Notes: generated by a model not told the origin, from the sequence alone. A DNA stretch of 64,000 bases from Trichomonas tenax (GCA_023091735.1 JALKBU010000035.1:56701-120700), one strand, 5' to 3'; counted from the stretch's first letter, positions 19,215-28,550 are shown. Made by a program: numbers and translations.

Positions 19215-20399
19215 ATGGGGGCAAACTCTTACCAACTCATATCAAGATATTCGTATTTGTTTGCTTTCCTCGCTTTTGCATCGAATATTTTAGTGTACTA
19301 CAAACGTCCTAAAGGCGATATAAAGCAAATTTCGAAATTGATTTTTCATCATTTAGTTATTTTTACGATTTTCAACATTGGTGTGCTCGTGCAGCAGCCA
19401 TATATCATACAAACATACTTTGATTGCGGATATTCCAAACAAATGATTTTATTTTTGTATTTTTTCCCTTTTCTTCTAAAAAGAGGACTCAAACTGATTG
19501 TATCTACAGATAGCGATCGATTTACACCAAAAATTCTCATTTATTTATCGATATTTTCGTACACAATTTCATCTTATCTTCGAACAATTAAATCTTTCCG
19601 AACATATTTGATATCGTCGTTCGTAGAAGGCTTCGCAATGTACACTTCCGAGTATTTTATCAATGATGTCGATGTTGGTTATGAAGGATTTTCAATTGAG
19701 ACTAATCACATTATAGTATTTACGAAATCTATACTGAAAGTCGTTTGCATGGTCATTTCAAGTGTTATTGGCGTAATTGTCATCAAATACTCAAGTTTTA
19801 GTTTTATTTTCTATTTTGCAGCAGGTTGTTTCATTGCAGCAATTCCATATTCTATTTTTGTAAATAATGACTTAAAGTTCGTTGTTCAGAAAACTCCAAA
19901 CAAACGTTCACCTGCTCCACTTCATGTTTTTTATTATCTTTTCTCGATTGCTTATATTGTCATAACAAGCTTCATTCCGTTCATTATTCGTGTCAAGAAA
20001 CTTAACTGTCCATATTCAGACTTATATAGCTTATTTACATATATTTATTATTTTGCAAACGGAATTTCAGAGTTTGCGCATAAAATTATACCAAAGAACA
20101 ATCTGATATCATCAACTTCACTAATCGCGATTGCTTCTTTCGTTTTAATGAGTGAATGGATGGACAACAAAAATGCTCAAATCCACGTTATGTGTGTTGG
20201 TCTTGTTTTCGCAAATATCGCATATTGCTCTTCAAGAAACATTGTATTCAGATCCACTATAGAGAAATTCTGCATCTATTTAGGAACTGGCTGTTTCCTT
20301 TTCTGTTTGTCATACATTGATTACGGACCACTTATTCTCATCAATACTATTTTCATTATTGTTTCTAATTGTTTCTTCTTACTTGCGTTCGTTCAGTAA
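19215..20399 (+). CDS. MFS-type membrane transporter, MFSD5-like
   Basis: The 394-residue protein has about ten to eleven hydrophobic segments across its length. In the first third, 'GVLVQQPYIIQTYFDCGYSK' resembles the MFSD5 (molybdate-anion transporter) 'LQGPY.Y.LY..YGF' motif, and 'SSFVEGFAMYTSEYF' resembles the 'SAFEAWMVSE' segment of that family. The length is also close to MFSD5 (~450). Known family role: proposed molybdate uptake, but substrate is uncertain even in other eukaryotes. The similarity is weak, so the subfamily is tentative, while the multi-pass transporter reading is firm. A TCACTTTT initiator sits ten bases before the ATG. Confidence 0.6.
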   Translation: MGANSYQLISRYSYLFAFLAFASNILVYYKRPKGDIKQISKLIFHHLVIFTIFNIGVLVQQPYIIQTYFDCGYSKQMILFLYFFPFLLKRGLKLIVSTDSDRFTPKILIYLSIFSYTISSYLRTIKSFRTYLISSFVEGFAMYTSEYFINDVDVGYEGFSIETNHIIVFTKSILKVVCMVISSVIGVIVIKYSSFSFIFYFAAGCFIAAIPYSIFVNNDLKFVVQKTPNKRSPAPLHVFYYLFSIAYIVITSFIPFIIRVKKLNCPYSDLYSLFTYIYYFANGISEFAHKIIPKNNLISSTSLIAIASFVLMSEWMDNKNAQIHVMCVGLVFANIAYCSSRNIVFRSTIEKFCIYLGTGCFLFCLSYIDYGPLILINTIFIIVSNCFFLLAFVQ

Positions 20400-20870
20400 C
20401 AGCATGGAATAGATACTTTACTTAATATTAGCTTTATAATATTTGTTTTTATTTTACTTCAATAAACTTATTTATCATTCATTGTTTCTTCAAAAATCAT
20501 TTTAGTTTTTTGATGTAATAAACAAAACTAAGTGCCTTATCCAGTTTTGATACCGTAGCAAAGCTTTTAATTTATTTATTTATCCTAAATTTTCAACCTT
20601 TGCACCACACAATTTTTCCAAATTTTTTCATTTTTGTGCCAAAAAAAGAATTTTATGAAAATGCAAATAAATATTTTAATAGATAGCATTACAGCTCTAT
20701 ATTATTGGCTGATTTAAAATAGAAAATTTCTTATCTAAACCCAAAAAATTGACATTTTTTGTTTTCAGAGTGGATGCAAAAGGTCGAAAATCAAGGGTAT
20801 ATAATATATATAAAGCAGGTTGTTAAATACTAAAGAAAAAATTTAAAATAACAAACAAATGAAAATAAAA
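20400..20870. other. Intergenic, between convergent genes
   Basis: AT-rich spacer between the transporter and the 837-residue coiled-coil gene, which converge. No RNA gene or repeat was recognised. Confidence 0.5.
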
Positions 20871-23384
20871 TTAGTTACGTTTTGAAACCATTCTTCTTAC
20901 GACTTCTGCTGTATTTGCAACAATTTCTTTGTCGGTTGCTACCTTCGGATCAATTAGCTCAACTTTTGCAGTCATTCTGTATTCGTCGCAGCAATCGACA
21001 ATAGCGAGTCGAAGATCATCGTGTGCTTCTTTTCCTTTCTTGAACTTAGCTTGAAGATTCTCGTTTTCGTCTTGTAATGTATCAAGCATCTCTTGGATTT
21101 GATCAAATTTATCTTCACAAGATAATGAGTTATCAGGCTTCTTATTGAGGATTCCATTGACTCTTTGATAAATAGCTGAAACACGAATTTCTGCATGTTT
21201 CTGCTCTTTTTGAGCGTTCTTTGCTTCATCAACGAAAGGTTGCTTCCATTCGTGACCTTTGAGAACGCAAGCTTGGATCATGATATCACTATCTTCGACC
21301 TTGAAAGCTTCTGCAAGAGATTTCCTGAACTTGAGATACTTTTCTTCGAGTTTATTATAATCATTTTCTTTCTTATCAATATTCTGGTGGAGATCTTTGA
21401 GTTTAGCATCGAGTTCGCTCATCTGCTGATGGCAGACCATTTCGAGTTCATCAAAGAGAACATCGTGATCTGTGGAGTTGCAGAATTGAAGACGAAGTTC
21501 TGGATCTTCATTCAAAATTCCAGATAATCTGTGACAAATTTCAGTTAGTTTTTCAGCGAAAGGCATCTTCTTTGTTAACAAAGCCATCTTAGCTGTTCTC
21601 TTCTTTGTGGCTGCTTTATGGAGTTCGTTAGCAATATCAGAGTTATTCATTTCGATTGGCTTATTTGTTAACTGTGTATAAGCTTGCTTCAGTTTCTCAT
21701 TTAATTGATTATCATCGTCCTTTTGTTTCTGGATGACATCATTGAGTTCTTTAATCTTCACTGGAATGTTGTTTAATTTATCGCTGTATGTTCCGGTAGC
21801 ATCAGGAACAACTTTATCAATGAGTGCTCTGAGATCGTTGATTGCTTTGTCTTTGATTGGACAATTTGGACATTTTTGAATCTTCTTAATCAGCTTTCGA
21901 AGAGAATCAACAATACCTGGATCAGATTCATCATAGCCCATCTTATATTCATCCAATATTGCAACAACAGAGCGTCTAAGATATGTTGGATCACCGACGA
22001 CATTATACCTCTCTAAGATCAATTCATACTCTCTTTTATCACCTTTTAATTTTTCGATTTCTTTCTCGAGATCTTTGATCTTCAGTTTTTCTTGTATAAT
22101 TTGATCATCACGTGACTTCATTCTCAGCTGTGCTGAATCCATGTTATTCTGTGCCAATTGTTTCTCTTCAGTTATAGTATCCTTTAGAGTCTGAATTGTT
22201 TTATTTGCGTTCTTCAGTTTCTTTGTGAGAAGTTCGTTATTGACTCTCAAAGCTTTAATTGCATCTTCTAATATCTCCAAATTTTCTTCGATTTCTGTGT
22301 TCAATTTCACGTCTTTGACTAATGTTGGCAATGTTCTATTCATGAAATCGTCGAAGCTCGTGTACATCTTAATAGCACGTTCTGCCATTGTCATTTCTTT
22401 CTCTTGTTTCGAATTATTGAATTCTAATTGCGATGGCTTATTCGAAATTGGCACGAGAGGTTTAACAATTGAGAATGGGCCGGCCATCTCCTGAAGTATT
22501 GGTGACAAATATCCATTAATTTGATTCTTTAGATTTTGTACCGCTTTCATTTGATCAGTGAATGAAAAACTCGCGGAAAGAATAGAAATCATGTCATTGC
22601 AGTATCCAATCACACTTAATTTCATCTTATTGATCTCGGTCGCCGGATGATCGGTAATAACGAAATCGTTAGCGAAGACTGACGATATAACACTGACAAA
22701 CAGTTTTATATCGTTCTTGAAGGACGTACACATGTCTGTTTCGAAGTGAGGAAATGTTGGCGAGTTAAATAATGAACAAATATTTTGATATAAGTTATCG
22801 CAGTTCGTTTGTATTGACAAAACGCCACTTTCGACCATTTTGCTCGGTTTCTTCTGTCGTTCATTGATTGTCTGAATAAAATCGAAAGATGATTTCAAAC
22901 TTCGGAATTTAATAGTAATTTCTTGGATATGCGGTGGAGGATTGACATCAGCATACTTGTCGATCGTAATGCATATGGAATTCCACGAAGAAGAGAAAAG
23001 AGTAAAAGAATCTTTGCATGAAAAGGTGCTTACGAGCTGATGTGTGATTGCTTGACGTCTCACATCTCCTATCGTCGAGTAGTACTGTGTAGCATCGCTG
23101 TAAAATTGTGGGAAAGACTCTTGTAAAGCCTTGATTTCAGGCTCTAATTCCGATTTTACTTGAGGAATGACTTGATTTTCCGCGATAACTTTGTGTATAA
23201 TCGTCTCCAATTTGTCAATCAGCGCCTTTGCTTTTGTCATTGCTTCAACTTCGGCCGAATCTTGCAATAACGAATTTTTTTGTTTCTCCAAATTCGTCTT
23301 TGGCATTGGCCCCGACTTCACCTTGGTTATTGTTGGGCTGCCGCCGAATCGTGATTTTCCAACACGACCTCCAGAAGCTCTCAT
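20871..23384 (-). CDS. 837-residue coiled-coil protein, unknown
   Basis: The N-terminus (residues 1-35) is basic and glycine/serine-rich ('GGRVGKSRFGGSPT'), as in cytoskeletal or microtubule-binding tails. A helical globular part follows (~50-330). Long coiled coils run at ~370-460, ~540-580, ~650-700 and ~760-790. A 'CPNCPIKDK' pair of cysteines lies near residue 500. No family is recognised. Trichomonads carry many structural coiled-coil proteins in the costa, pelta-axostyle and basal body complex, and this could be one, but nothing in the sequence proves it. Start: ATG 23384. Confidence 0.75.
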   Translation of the reverse strand: MRASGGRVGKSRFGGSPTITKVKSGPMPKTNLEKQKNSLLQDSAEVEAMTKAKALIDKLETIIHKVIAENQVIPQVKSELEPEIKALQESFPQFYSDATQYYSTIGDVRRQAITHQLVSTFSCKDSFTLFSSSWNSICITIDKYADVNPPPHIQEITIKFRSLKSSFDFIQTINERQKKPSKMVESGVLSIQTNCDNLYQNICSLFNSPTFPHFETDMCTSFKNDIKLFVSVISSVFANDFVITDHPATEINKMKLSVIGYCNDMISILSASFSFTDQMKAVQNLKNQINGYLSPILQEMAGPFSIVKPLVPISNKPSQLEFNNSKQEKEMTMAERAIKMYTSFDDFMNRTLPTLVKDVKLNTEIEENLEILEDAIKALRVNNELLTKKLKNANKTIQTLKDTITEEKQLAQNNMDSAQLRMKSRDDQIIQEKLKIKDLEKEIEKLKGDKREYELILERYNVVGDPTYLRRSVVAILDEYKMGYDESDPGIVDSLRKLIKKIQKCPNCPIKDKAINDLRALIDKVVPDATGTYSDKLNNIPVKIKELNDVIQKQKDDDNQLNEKLKQAYTQLTNKPIEMNNSDIANELHKAATKKRTAKMALLTKKMPFAEKLTEICHRLSGILNEDPELRLQFCNSTDHDVLFDELEMVCHQQMSELDAKLKDLHQNIDKKENDYNKLEEKYLKFRKSLAEAFKVEDSDIMIQACVLKGHEWKQPFVDEAKNAQKEQKHAEIRVSAIYQRVNGILNKKPDNSLSCEDKFDQIQEMLDTLQDENENLQAKFKKGKEAHDDLRLAIVDCCDEYRMTAKVELIDPKVATDKEIVANTAEVVRRMVSKRN

Positions 23385-23842
23385 TTTGATTCCAAAAAAT
23401 TTATAAATTTTGTCTAATATTGCATTTCGCGTTTTTCATGTATTGCTCCTGATGCTACATCTAAATTTTAAAAATTTTGAATTTAACCAGCTATGAAATT
23501 GTATTTTTTTTAAACTCAAATTGTAAACAACTTTTATCATTTTCTCTCTAAAATTCTTAATTAGCCAAAAATTAAACAAATGCATTTTAAATAGCAATAC
23601 ATCAAGAATCTATTTATTGCAAAATAATCCAAAAATAAGAACATTTTTCTCGACAAAAAAATTTTTACAGTTATCCATGTTATTCGCATGAAATCATATG
23701 GTTTGGAGGGAGTCGATTTCAGTGTAATAGTTAAATTTATTTCAAACAAGACATAGAAATATATTTCATATGAATTTCCTATTTTGGCATTCATAAAAAC
23801 GACAGTAGATGTGTATTCAGTTCTGTTTCGAAACGCATGATC
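23385..23842. other. Intergenic
   Basis: AT-rich stretch between two minus-strand genes. A 77-codon ORF inside is compositionally random and is not accepted. Nothing else is seen. Confidence 0.5.
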
Positions 23843-24445
23843 TTAATGCTTTGGTCCGTAAATAATAATTTCAGGAAGACATGTATAATCTGCTCCCCAG
23901 TTCAGCGGAATGTCCATCTCAAAGCTTGTGAACTCAACTTCTGTGTTTAGCTTAACAGAATTTGGTGTTCCTGATTCTTGAAGGAAATCAATTGTATTTG
24001 TAGTGTAAACAGGCTGTGTATCGTTCATGAATCTGAAAACTGCTTGTCTAACATTGCAATCTGCTTTTTGCAATTGATTCACAATAATTTCACTTGCAAA
24101 TGTCGGAACTCTTGCTTTGAACGATAATATTGGGGCTCTAGATTCAATTATGAAGCCTTCTTCTTGTTTTGATAAAATTTCCATCCCAACTCGGCTATTT
24201 TTGTATTCTTCTGTACGTTTTCTATCGATTCCTGATAAGTAAAAGTCCTTCTTTTCATCGCCATATTTATGTGGATATTTCTTTTGATTTGAAATTTGTG
24301 ATTTTAATGCTGTTATTTGTTGTTGCAAATTTTCAAGTGTTTGGAGCTGGTGCTCGATGGAATCTAATTCGGAGTTCAAATCATTATGTGGATCCGCACA
24401 TTTTACTGTAAAAAAGAGCAAAAAGAACATTATGTCACTTCTCAT
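23843..24445 (-). CDS. Small SUN-domain protein with N-terminal signal/anchor and coiled coil
   Basis: From ATG 24445 the product is 200 residues: a hydrophobic signal or anchor ('IMFFLLFFTVKC'), a coiled coil at ~20-65, and a C-terminal beta-rich domain. That domain ends 'LNWGADYTCLPEIIIYG', matching the SUN-domain end in which 'NWG.P.YTCLYRFRVHG' is conserved. SUN proteins bridge the nuclear envelope or, in the SUN-like group (SLP/OPT), act in the ER. Here the whole protein is barely longer than one SUN domain plus a short coil. ATG 24430, directly before the hydrophobic run, is an equally good start. The frame is open upstream only from a TTG. It diverges from LSm3, 60 bp away. Confidence 0.65.
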   Translation of the reverse strand: MRSDIMFFLLFFTVKCADPHNDLNSELDSIEHQLQTLENLQQQITALKSQISNQKKYPHKYGDEKKDFYLSGIDRKRTEEYKNSRVGMEILSKQEEGFIIESRAPILSFKARVPTFASEIIVNQLQKADCNVRQAVFRFMNDTQPVYTTNTIDFLQESGTPNSVKLNTEVEFTSFEMDIPLNWGADYTCLPEIIIYGPKH

Positions 24446-24481
24446 CCAACAAACACACCCTTTCAATATTTTTTAATGTAG

Positions 24482-24490
24482 TCACTTTTT
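24482..24490 (+). promoter_or_regulatory. Initiator-like TCACTTTTT
   Basis: TCACTTTTTACTTTT begins 23 bases before the LSm3 ATG and fits the trichomonad Inr pattern. Confidence 0.55.
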
Positions 24491-24504
24491 ACTTTTTTTA
24501 AAAA

Positions 24505-24759
24505 ATGTCTGATAAGCCAATGCCGCAAGACTATATCCGCCTCTCCATGGAGAAGAGGGTCAAAGTTAAGATCGTCGAAGGCAGAGAACTCGAGGGAGTC
24601 CTCCACGCTTACGATGAACACTACAATATCATTATTGGCGATGTCATAGAGTCAATGTTCGGTCTTGGTGAGAACGGAACATTAATTCCAGTTAACACAA
24701 GACATATCGATCTTTTATTCGTTCGCGGTGACAGAATTGTTTCTATTTCAACAATGTAA
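24505..24759 (+). CDS. LSM3: U6 snRNA-associated Sm-like protein LSm3
   Basis: The 84-residue product spans a complete Sm fold. Sm1 has 'DYIRLSMEKRVKVKIVEGRELEGVLHAYDEHYNIIIGDV' in outline (key residues L-x-G-x-L, D, H, N). Sm2 is 'IDLLFVRGDRIVSIS', with the LSm3-type 'LFVRGD' signature. LSm3 is part of the LSm2-8 ring on U6 snRNA and of the LSm1-7 ring in mRNA decay. The family length (~90-100) fits, with a shortened loop between Sm1 and Sm2. The TCACTTTTT initiator and the ATG at 24505 agree. Confidence 0.95.
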   Translation: MSDKPMPQDYIRLSMEKRVKVKIVEGRELEGVLHAYDEHYNIIIGDVIESMFGLGENGTLIPVNTRHIDLLFVRGDRIVSISTM

Positions 24760-25236
24760 CTGCAGAAATTCATAATAGATATTAGATATTAATGAGGTAT
24801 ATCGATGCAATAATAATTACAAATTTGTTATCTACAAAAAAGTACTTTAACTTAAAAAATATATTTTAAAGTAAATTTTATTATATAATACATTTCCCCA
24901 AAGCCATAACCTCCAATTTCCAATCCTACATCCACTTATAAATGACTACTGCAAACAAATTTTTAAATTCCAAAAAAATTAACAAAGAGCAGACAAAAAC
25001 TAACTCATTATAATACTCCAATGGAATTTCTAGCTGGTTTATAGACTAAGCCATTCTAATTGAAAATACTTTTGAAATTTGATACATTTCTTCAAAAACA
25101 TCTTATAACATTTATGCTATAGTTTTGCGTGAGTCAGAGATGATACGGTATTTGTTTTAAAACAATTTCCAATAAAAAGTTTATTGAAATCAGTTACAAA
25201 TTAATATAACGAGTTTTAAATAATAATAAAACGCAC
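24760..25236. other. Intergenic, between convergent genes
   Basis: AT-rich region between LSm3 and the PDI-like gene. I see no gene, repeat or RNA. Confidence 0.5.
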
Positions 25237-26256
25237 TTACTCATCAAGGTACTGTGCGAAGACACTGAGGATGTTAACACGGATCTGAAATTCATCGAGT
25301 TTATCTGGTGAAAGAGAGCCAGAATCGAGGAGTTTGTTAAGACGCTCACGCTCCTCTGTGATGAAGGCATCACCCTTCTCGATAACCTCCTTCATAACTG
25401 TGACGTAGTACTTAGTACCATCGACCTGCTCCATATCTGAAATGTACTGTGGACGGCGGCCCTTTGTGATGAAGTCTTCGACAATCTGTGAAACTTCATC
25501 GATGACGCCTGCTTCTGCGTGAAGGCGACCATTGAGGCCACGCATTGTGCCACAGTAATCGTTAATGAAGTCAATAAGGTCATCAGCTGTCTTGTGGCCT
25601 TCGTACTTGATTGGATCTGTCTCATCCTTGCACCAAAGGCGGCAATCTGGCATGAATGTGAGATCGTAGTCCCAGTTGAAGAATTTGTAAAGATCGACAT
25701 CGATAGCGCAAATCTCGACACGGTCATCGTATCTGAAAGCATCAGCAACCTTACGCATAGCCTCGAGGAAGCCATTATCAGCCTTCTGTGTTGGATTGTA
25801 GAACATAGCGAAAACGCAATGTGTCTTGTTGATGAGCTCCTTGAAAACGCGTCCATTTGGCTTTCTTAAAGCAAATGGAAGTTCCTTTCCTCTGGCACCT
25901 GTTAAACCTGTTGTCCAGCGAGCGAGAGACTCGTGGGACATACCGCCATCGTATATTGTGACGCCACTCTGATTGTAAAGGCGGACGCTTGGGGTCATTG
26001 AAACGCCCATCTTGTAGCAGAAAGAGTGGAATTTGCCGCAGTTAATAGCAGCGACTTTGACGCCTTCGACGCCGTCGAACATCATGGAGAAGAAGTCCCA
26101 TTGCTCATCGAGAGCGAGAGAAACTGCACGATGTGACGAGAAATAGCGGACAACTGTTGGAATGGGACCGAGGGCTTCGTGCTCGAAGTTGTACGGATTG
26201 AGAGATTTGTAGAGAATGTCAGCAGAAAGAGAAAACGCTGAAAAGAAGGAAAACAT
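25237..26256 (-). CDS. PDI-D/ERp29-like protein without CXXC active sites
   Basis: The 339-residue product begins with a hydrophobic signal-like segment ('MFSFFSAFSLSA'). Two thioredoxin-fold domains follow (~20-125 and ~130-235), then an all-helical ERp29-type C-terminal domain (~240-335) with 'GLNGRLHAEAGVIDE', resembling the 'G.LN..AG....LD' start of PDI-D. In domain one the position of WCGHC reads SHRAV, though the cis-Pro loop 'MTPSVRLY' is kept. In domain two 'PTQKADN' replaces 'PWCGHCK'. So the fold is PDI-like but has no redox site, as in ERp29. A chaperone role in the ER is inferred. No KDEL-type end: it finishes AQYLDE. Confidence 0.8.
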   Translation of the reverse strand: MFSFFSAFSLSADILYKSLNPYNFEHEALGPIPTVVRYFSSHRAVSLALDEQWDFFSMMFDGVEGVKVAAINCGKFHSFCYKMGVSMTPSVRLYNQSGVTIYDGGMSHESLARWTTGLTGARGKELPFALRKPNGRVFKELINKTHCVFAMFYNPTQKADNGFLEAMRKVADAFRYDDRVEICAIDVDLYKFFNWDYDLTFMPDCRLWCKDETDPIKYEGHKTADDLIDFINDYCGTMRGLNGRLHAEAGVIDEVSQIVEDFITKGRRPQYISDMEQVDGTKYYVTVMKEVIEKGDAFITEERERLNKLLDSGSLSPDKLDEFQIRVNILSVFAQYLDE

Positions 26257-26682
26257 TAAAATTTTCTTATTGATACAGTTTTGACCAAATTAGATTAATC
26301 TAATTTCGCATGATTTTTTATTTGATATCTGGAATTTCTATACTTTGTACTATCCAAATATTAAATTTTTGGATCGATATGATGAAGATTCAATTGATTT
26401 TGGATTTTCATCTTCATCATTACTCAAAAATAATGTCAAAATATCCTTTAGATGACCAAAAATGCAAAAATGAAATTCATCAATTTAAATTCATCTCCTT
26501 TAGTCACAAGGAAGCAATGATCGACAAAATCATTAGCAACACAGAACCCATCGAAATGTTCGTCATAATGAAATATGAAATGACTTCGAAACAAAATTTC
26601 TAAGGAATCAATACAATGAGATTTTATCTCTTGCATAGAGATTTCTTAAATCAAAAAATCACATCTATAAAAAGAGGAACAA
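26257..26682. other. Intergenic with a doubtful 97-codon ORF
   Basis: The only open frame (26310-26603, plus) starts with a hydrophobic segment and then shows no recognisable family. Its composition matches the AT-rich surroundings, so I do not annotate it as a gene. Confidence 0.4.
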
Positions 26683-26871
26683 GATTCTGTTTCAGCTTTC
26701 TCAATGCTTATTAATGGTATCGTTAATGCAACTGTCAATAGCATTACTAAACTGTTTCAGGAGCTCTTCCATGAAGGCGATTTGGCCAAGCTTTCAGAAC
26801 AAGTCAAACCGGCACCAAAGCTGAAGGAAGCATTAGTCTCTCTGTTGAAGGTTGTTAACTTTGTTATTTCT
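26683..26871 (+). pseudogene. Partial duplicate of the DOCK gene C-terminus
   Basis: The 63-codon stretch from 'DSVSAFSMLINGIVNA' through 'KVVNFVIS' repeats, with roughly one change in five or six residues, the DHR-2 end segment encoded by the DOCK gene on the minus strand near 36143-36334. Homology starts abruptly at 26683 and stops at 26871, before the 'VHNYVVADDFRPL' motif that should follow. DNA similarity is also high, so the copy is fairly recent. It has an ATG at 26704 and a stop at 26902, but no promoter-like context and no fold on its own, so I call it a gene fragment. Confidence 0.85.
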
Positions 26872-26884
26872 GAATTAAGGCATT

Positions 26885-27290
26885 TGAACTCGGATTTGGA
26901 ATGAGGGTTCCATGTCCCTTTGCATGAACTACCTCCGGTTCCAAAATTTGATGTGCTGTTTAAATGACTGATACAAAATGCTCCATTATTACGAAAGATT
27001 GAACTATCACCACAACCCAATGAACTAATATGATATATAGAAGCATTTGAATCAAAAGTACAAATTGAGTTTTCTATCTTTATGAGTTCTCTCAATGCAT
27101 CTTAAAAAGGAATAAAACTGAAATTCGGCTTAGGATAACTTAATATAAATTGCACCTCCGCATGATGATGTGCCGCAGTCAAAAAACTCAGCATTTGAAA
27201 AATTGCAACTTTGTCCAACAATATTGAAAGCACCTCCATAACTGTCTGTACTCAGATCAGAGAATAATGCATTGGAGATGAAAATCATAG
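26885..27290 (-). pseudogene. Decayed Pmp-like (beta-helix surface protein) remnant
   Basis: On the minus strand the DNA encodes pieces of a right-handed beta-helix of the chlamydial-Pmp type found on trichomonad surfaces. A 53-codon piece (27285-27127) contains 'DSYGGAFNIVGQSCNFSNAEFF' in outline (key features: GGAF, then FSNAEF) and 'CGTSSCGGAIYI', i.e. repeated GGA(I/F) and FxN motifs. It ends at a TAA. A second frame (27095 downward) continues with 'SLGCGDSSIFRNNGAFCI' and 'SNFGTGGSSC'. The frame changes and stops, together with the lack of flanking domains, show a broken fragment. It lies tail-to-tail against the DOCK fragment. Confidence 0.65.
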
Positions 27291-27910
27291 ATCTCTAAAT
27301 TCTTTCATAAATAAAGAAAATCTTGAAAATCAGCATGGAAAAGGTTCATATAATATTGCAATAATATTTAGATAAAGATTTATGCATTAATAGATATCTA
27401 TAAGATTAAAAATGAGCTATGTAATCGTCAAAATTAGAAATAGTGCACTTAACAAACATCTGATTGGATGCATCAATGTGAAATATCAATGCTATGAGAT
27501 ATGTATATCAATTCATATTGTCGATTTTAGAAACATTAGACCATGATTTTACTTCGATTTAATAAATACCGGAGTTGTGCTCCAACGATTTGACAGCTAT
27601 ATCAATGATCATAAGAAGTACAAAAATAAATAACGATTTTATTGGAGCTCCTCGAAAATAATCCCAAAAAGAAAGTGATAATTTGTCGGCAAATGACACA
27701 ATTTTTGCCGTGGATAACAATTCAAGTTTTTTTCCCTTCATATAACTATTTTTATGTTGATTACTCTTTGATGGCGTAAAATATTTTATCACAAATATTT
27801 TCGATTTTAGGTTATCTTGTTTGCATTGTTTAATACTCCAAAAATTATTGTTGTCATTTGCCACTTCAATTTCTTAAAAAAACGATTATTAAGTTTCATC
27901 ATTGTTTTTA
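27291..27910. other. Intergenic, contains upstream region shared with two other loci
   Basis: No gene is accepted. The part from about 27690 to 27900 holds GGCAAATGACA, TTGCCGTGGATAACAA and TTGTCATTTGCCACT.CAATTTCTTAA, which recur in the reverse direction before the copies at 33378-33745 and (partly) 34060-34172. The 101-codon minus-strand ORF here overlaps this conserved upstream region and is probably spurious. Confidence 0.55.
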
Positions 27911-28345
27911 ATGTTCTTCTTCCTTGCTGTGAGATCAACAAGCCGCGTCATAGTAAGACATCCTGAACATAAGCGCAATTACGATCTTCCGATCTATATG
28001 AGAGATCCAGCAACATGGGAAAGAAACTTCGGTTTTGATGGACCAAGAGATCTTCCAATTTATAAGATGGATCCAGCATTATTGGAACTATGCAGTGTTG
28101 TTTTCAGAAATGGTACCTCAAGAAGAGTTCCACGCAGATCCAATGAACTTCTAATTACCATGATGTATCCAGCTGAGTGGGAAATATCGAGCGTTGTTTT
28201 CAAGGACTCGGTTTCAAATGACATTTCACAAGCCAAGTGAGAATGCTGGATGAGAGATCCAGATTTTGCTAAACAGTTTTATGATAATCCAGAGGGCATC
28301 TCAATGATATTGGACATGGCAGAGCCAGCCTGGATTAAATGTTAA
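27911..28345 (+). pseudogene. Small unknown MxDP-repeat protein, copy 1, with in-frame TGA
   Basis: From ATG 27911 the frame gives a hydrophobic start ('MFFFLAVRSTS') and then repeated motifs of the form (I)YMxDP...E...VF: 'IYMRDPATWE', 'IYKMDPALLELCSVVF', 'TMMYPAEWEISSVVF', and after the stop 'WMRDPDFAKQF..NPEG'. The frame is cut at TGA 28238-28240 exactly where copy 2 has TGG (Trp), and runs on to TAA 28343-28345 ('PAWIKC'). Copy 1 has an extra internal ~23-residue repeat relative to copy 2. The last motif recalls the DP/NP pattern of STI1 repeats in ubiquilin-type proteins. No function is known to me. Confidence 0.65.
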
Positions 28346-28550
28346 TAAAGAAATTTTCTTTATTATTCATATTGTATTGCTATTAACGGTTTATATTTAT
28401 ATTATTCTTGTGATTGCACAGCAATTTATCTTATACAAAATGCAGCATCACACAGAGAGTCATGAATTCGCCTATATAGTGGAAACAAATCAATAACAAT
28501 CCTTGTTAACGAAAAATAAAAACAATAATTTACAACTAATATTAAAAAAA

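Noticed and set aside
26310..26603. 97-codon plus-strand ORF with ATG.
   Set aside because: No family, a hydrophobic then low-complexity composition like the intergenic background, and no initiator in front.
27559..27864. 101-codon minus-strand ORF.
   Set aside because: It overlaps the upstream block conserved with the other small-gene copies, where the same frame is not kept open.
8112..28345. UGA reassigned to tryptophan, suggested by TGA at 8832 (near a conserved Trp) and at 28238 (Trp in copy 2).
   Set aside because: The genes at 5909-7528, 43276-44745, 59999-61828 and 62575-63423 end naturally in TGA, and what follows them is not protein-like. A third break is a TAA. Isolated nonsense changes or errors fit better.
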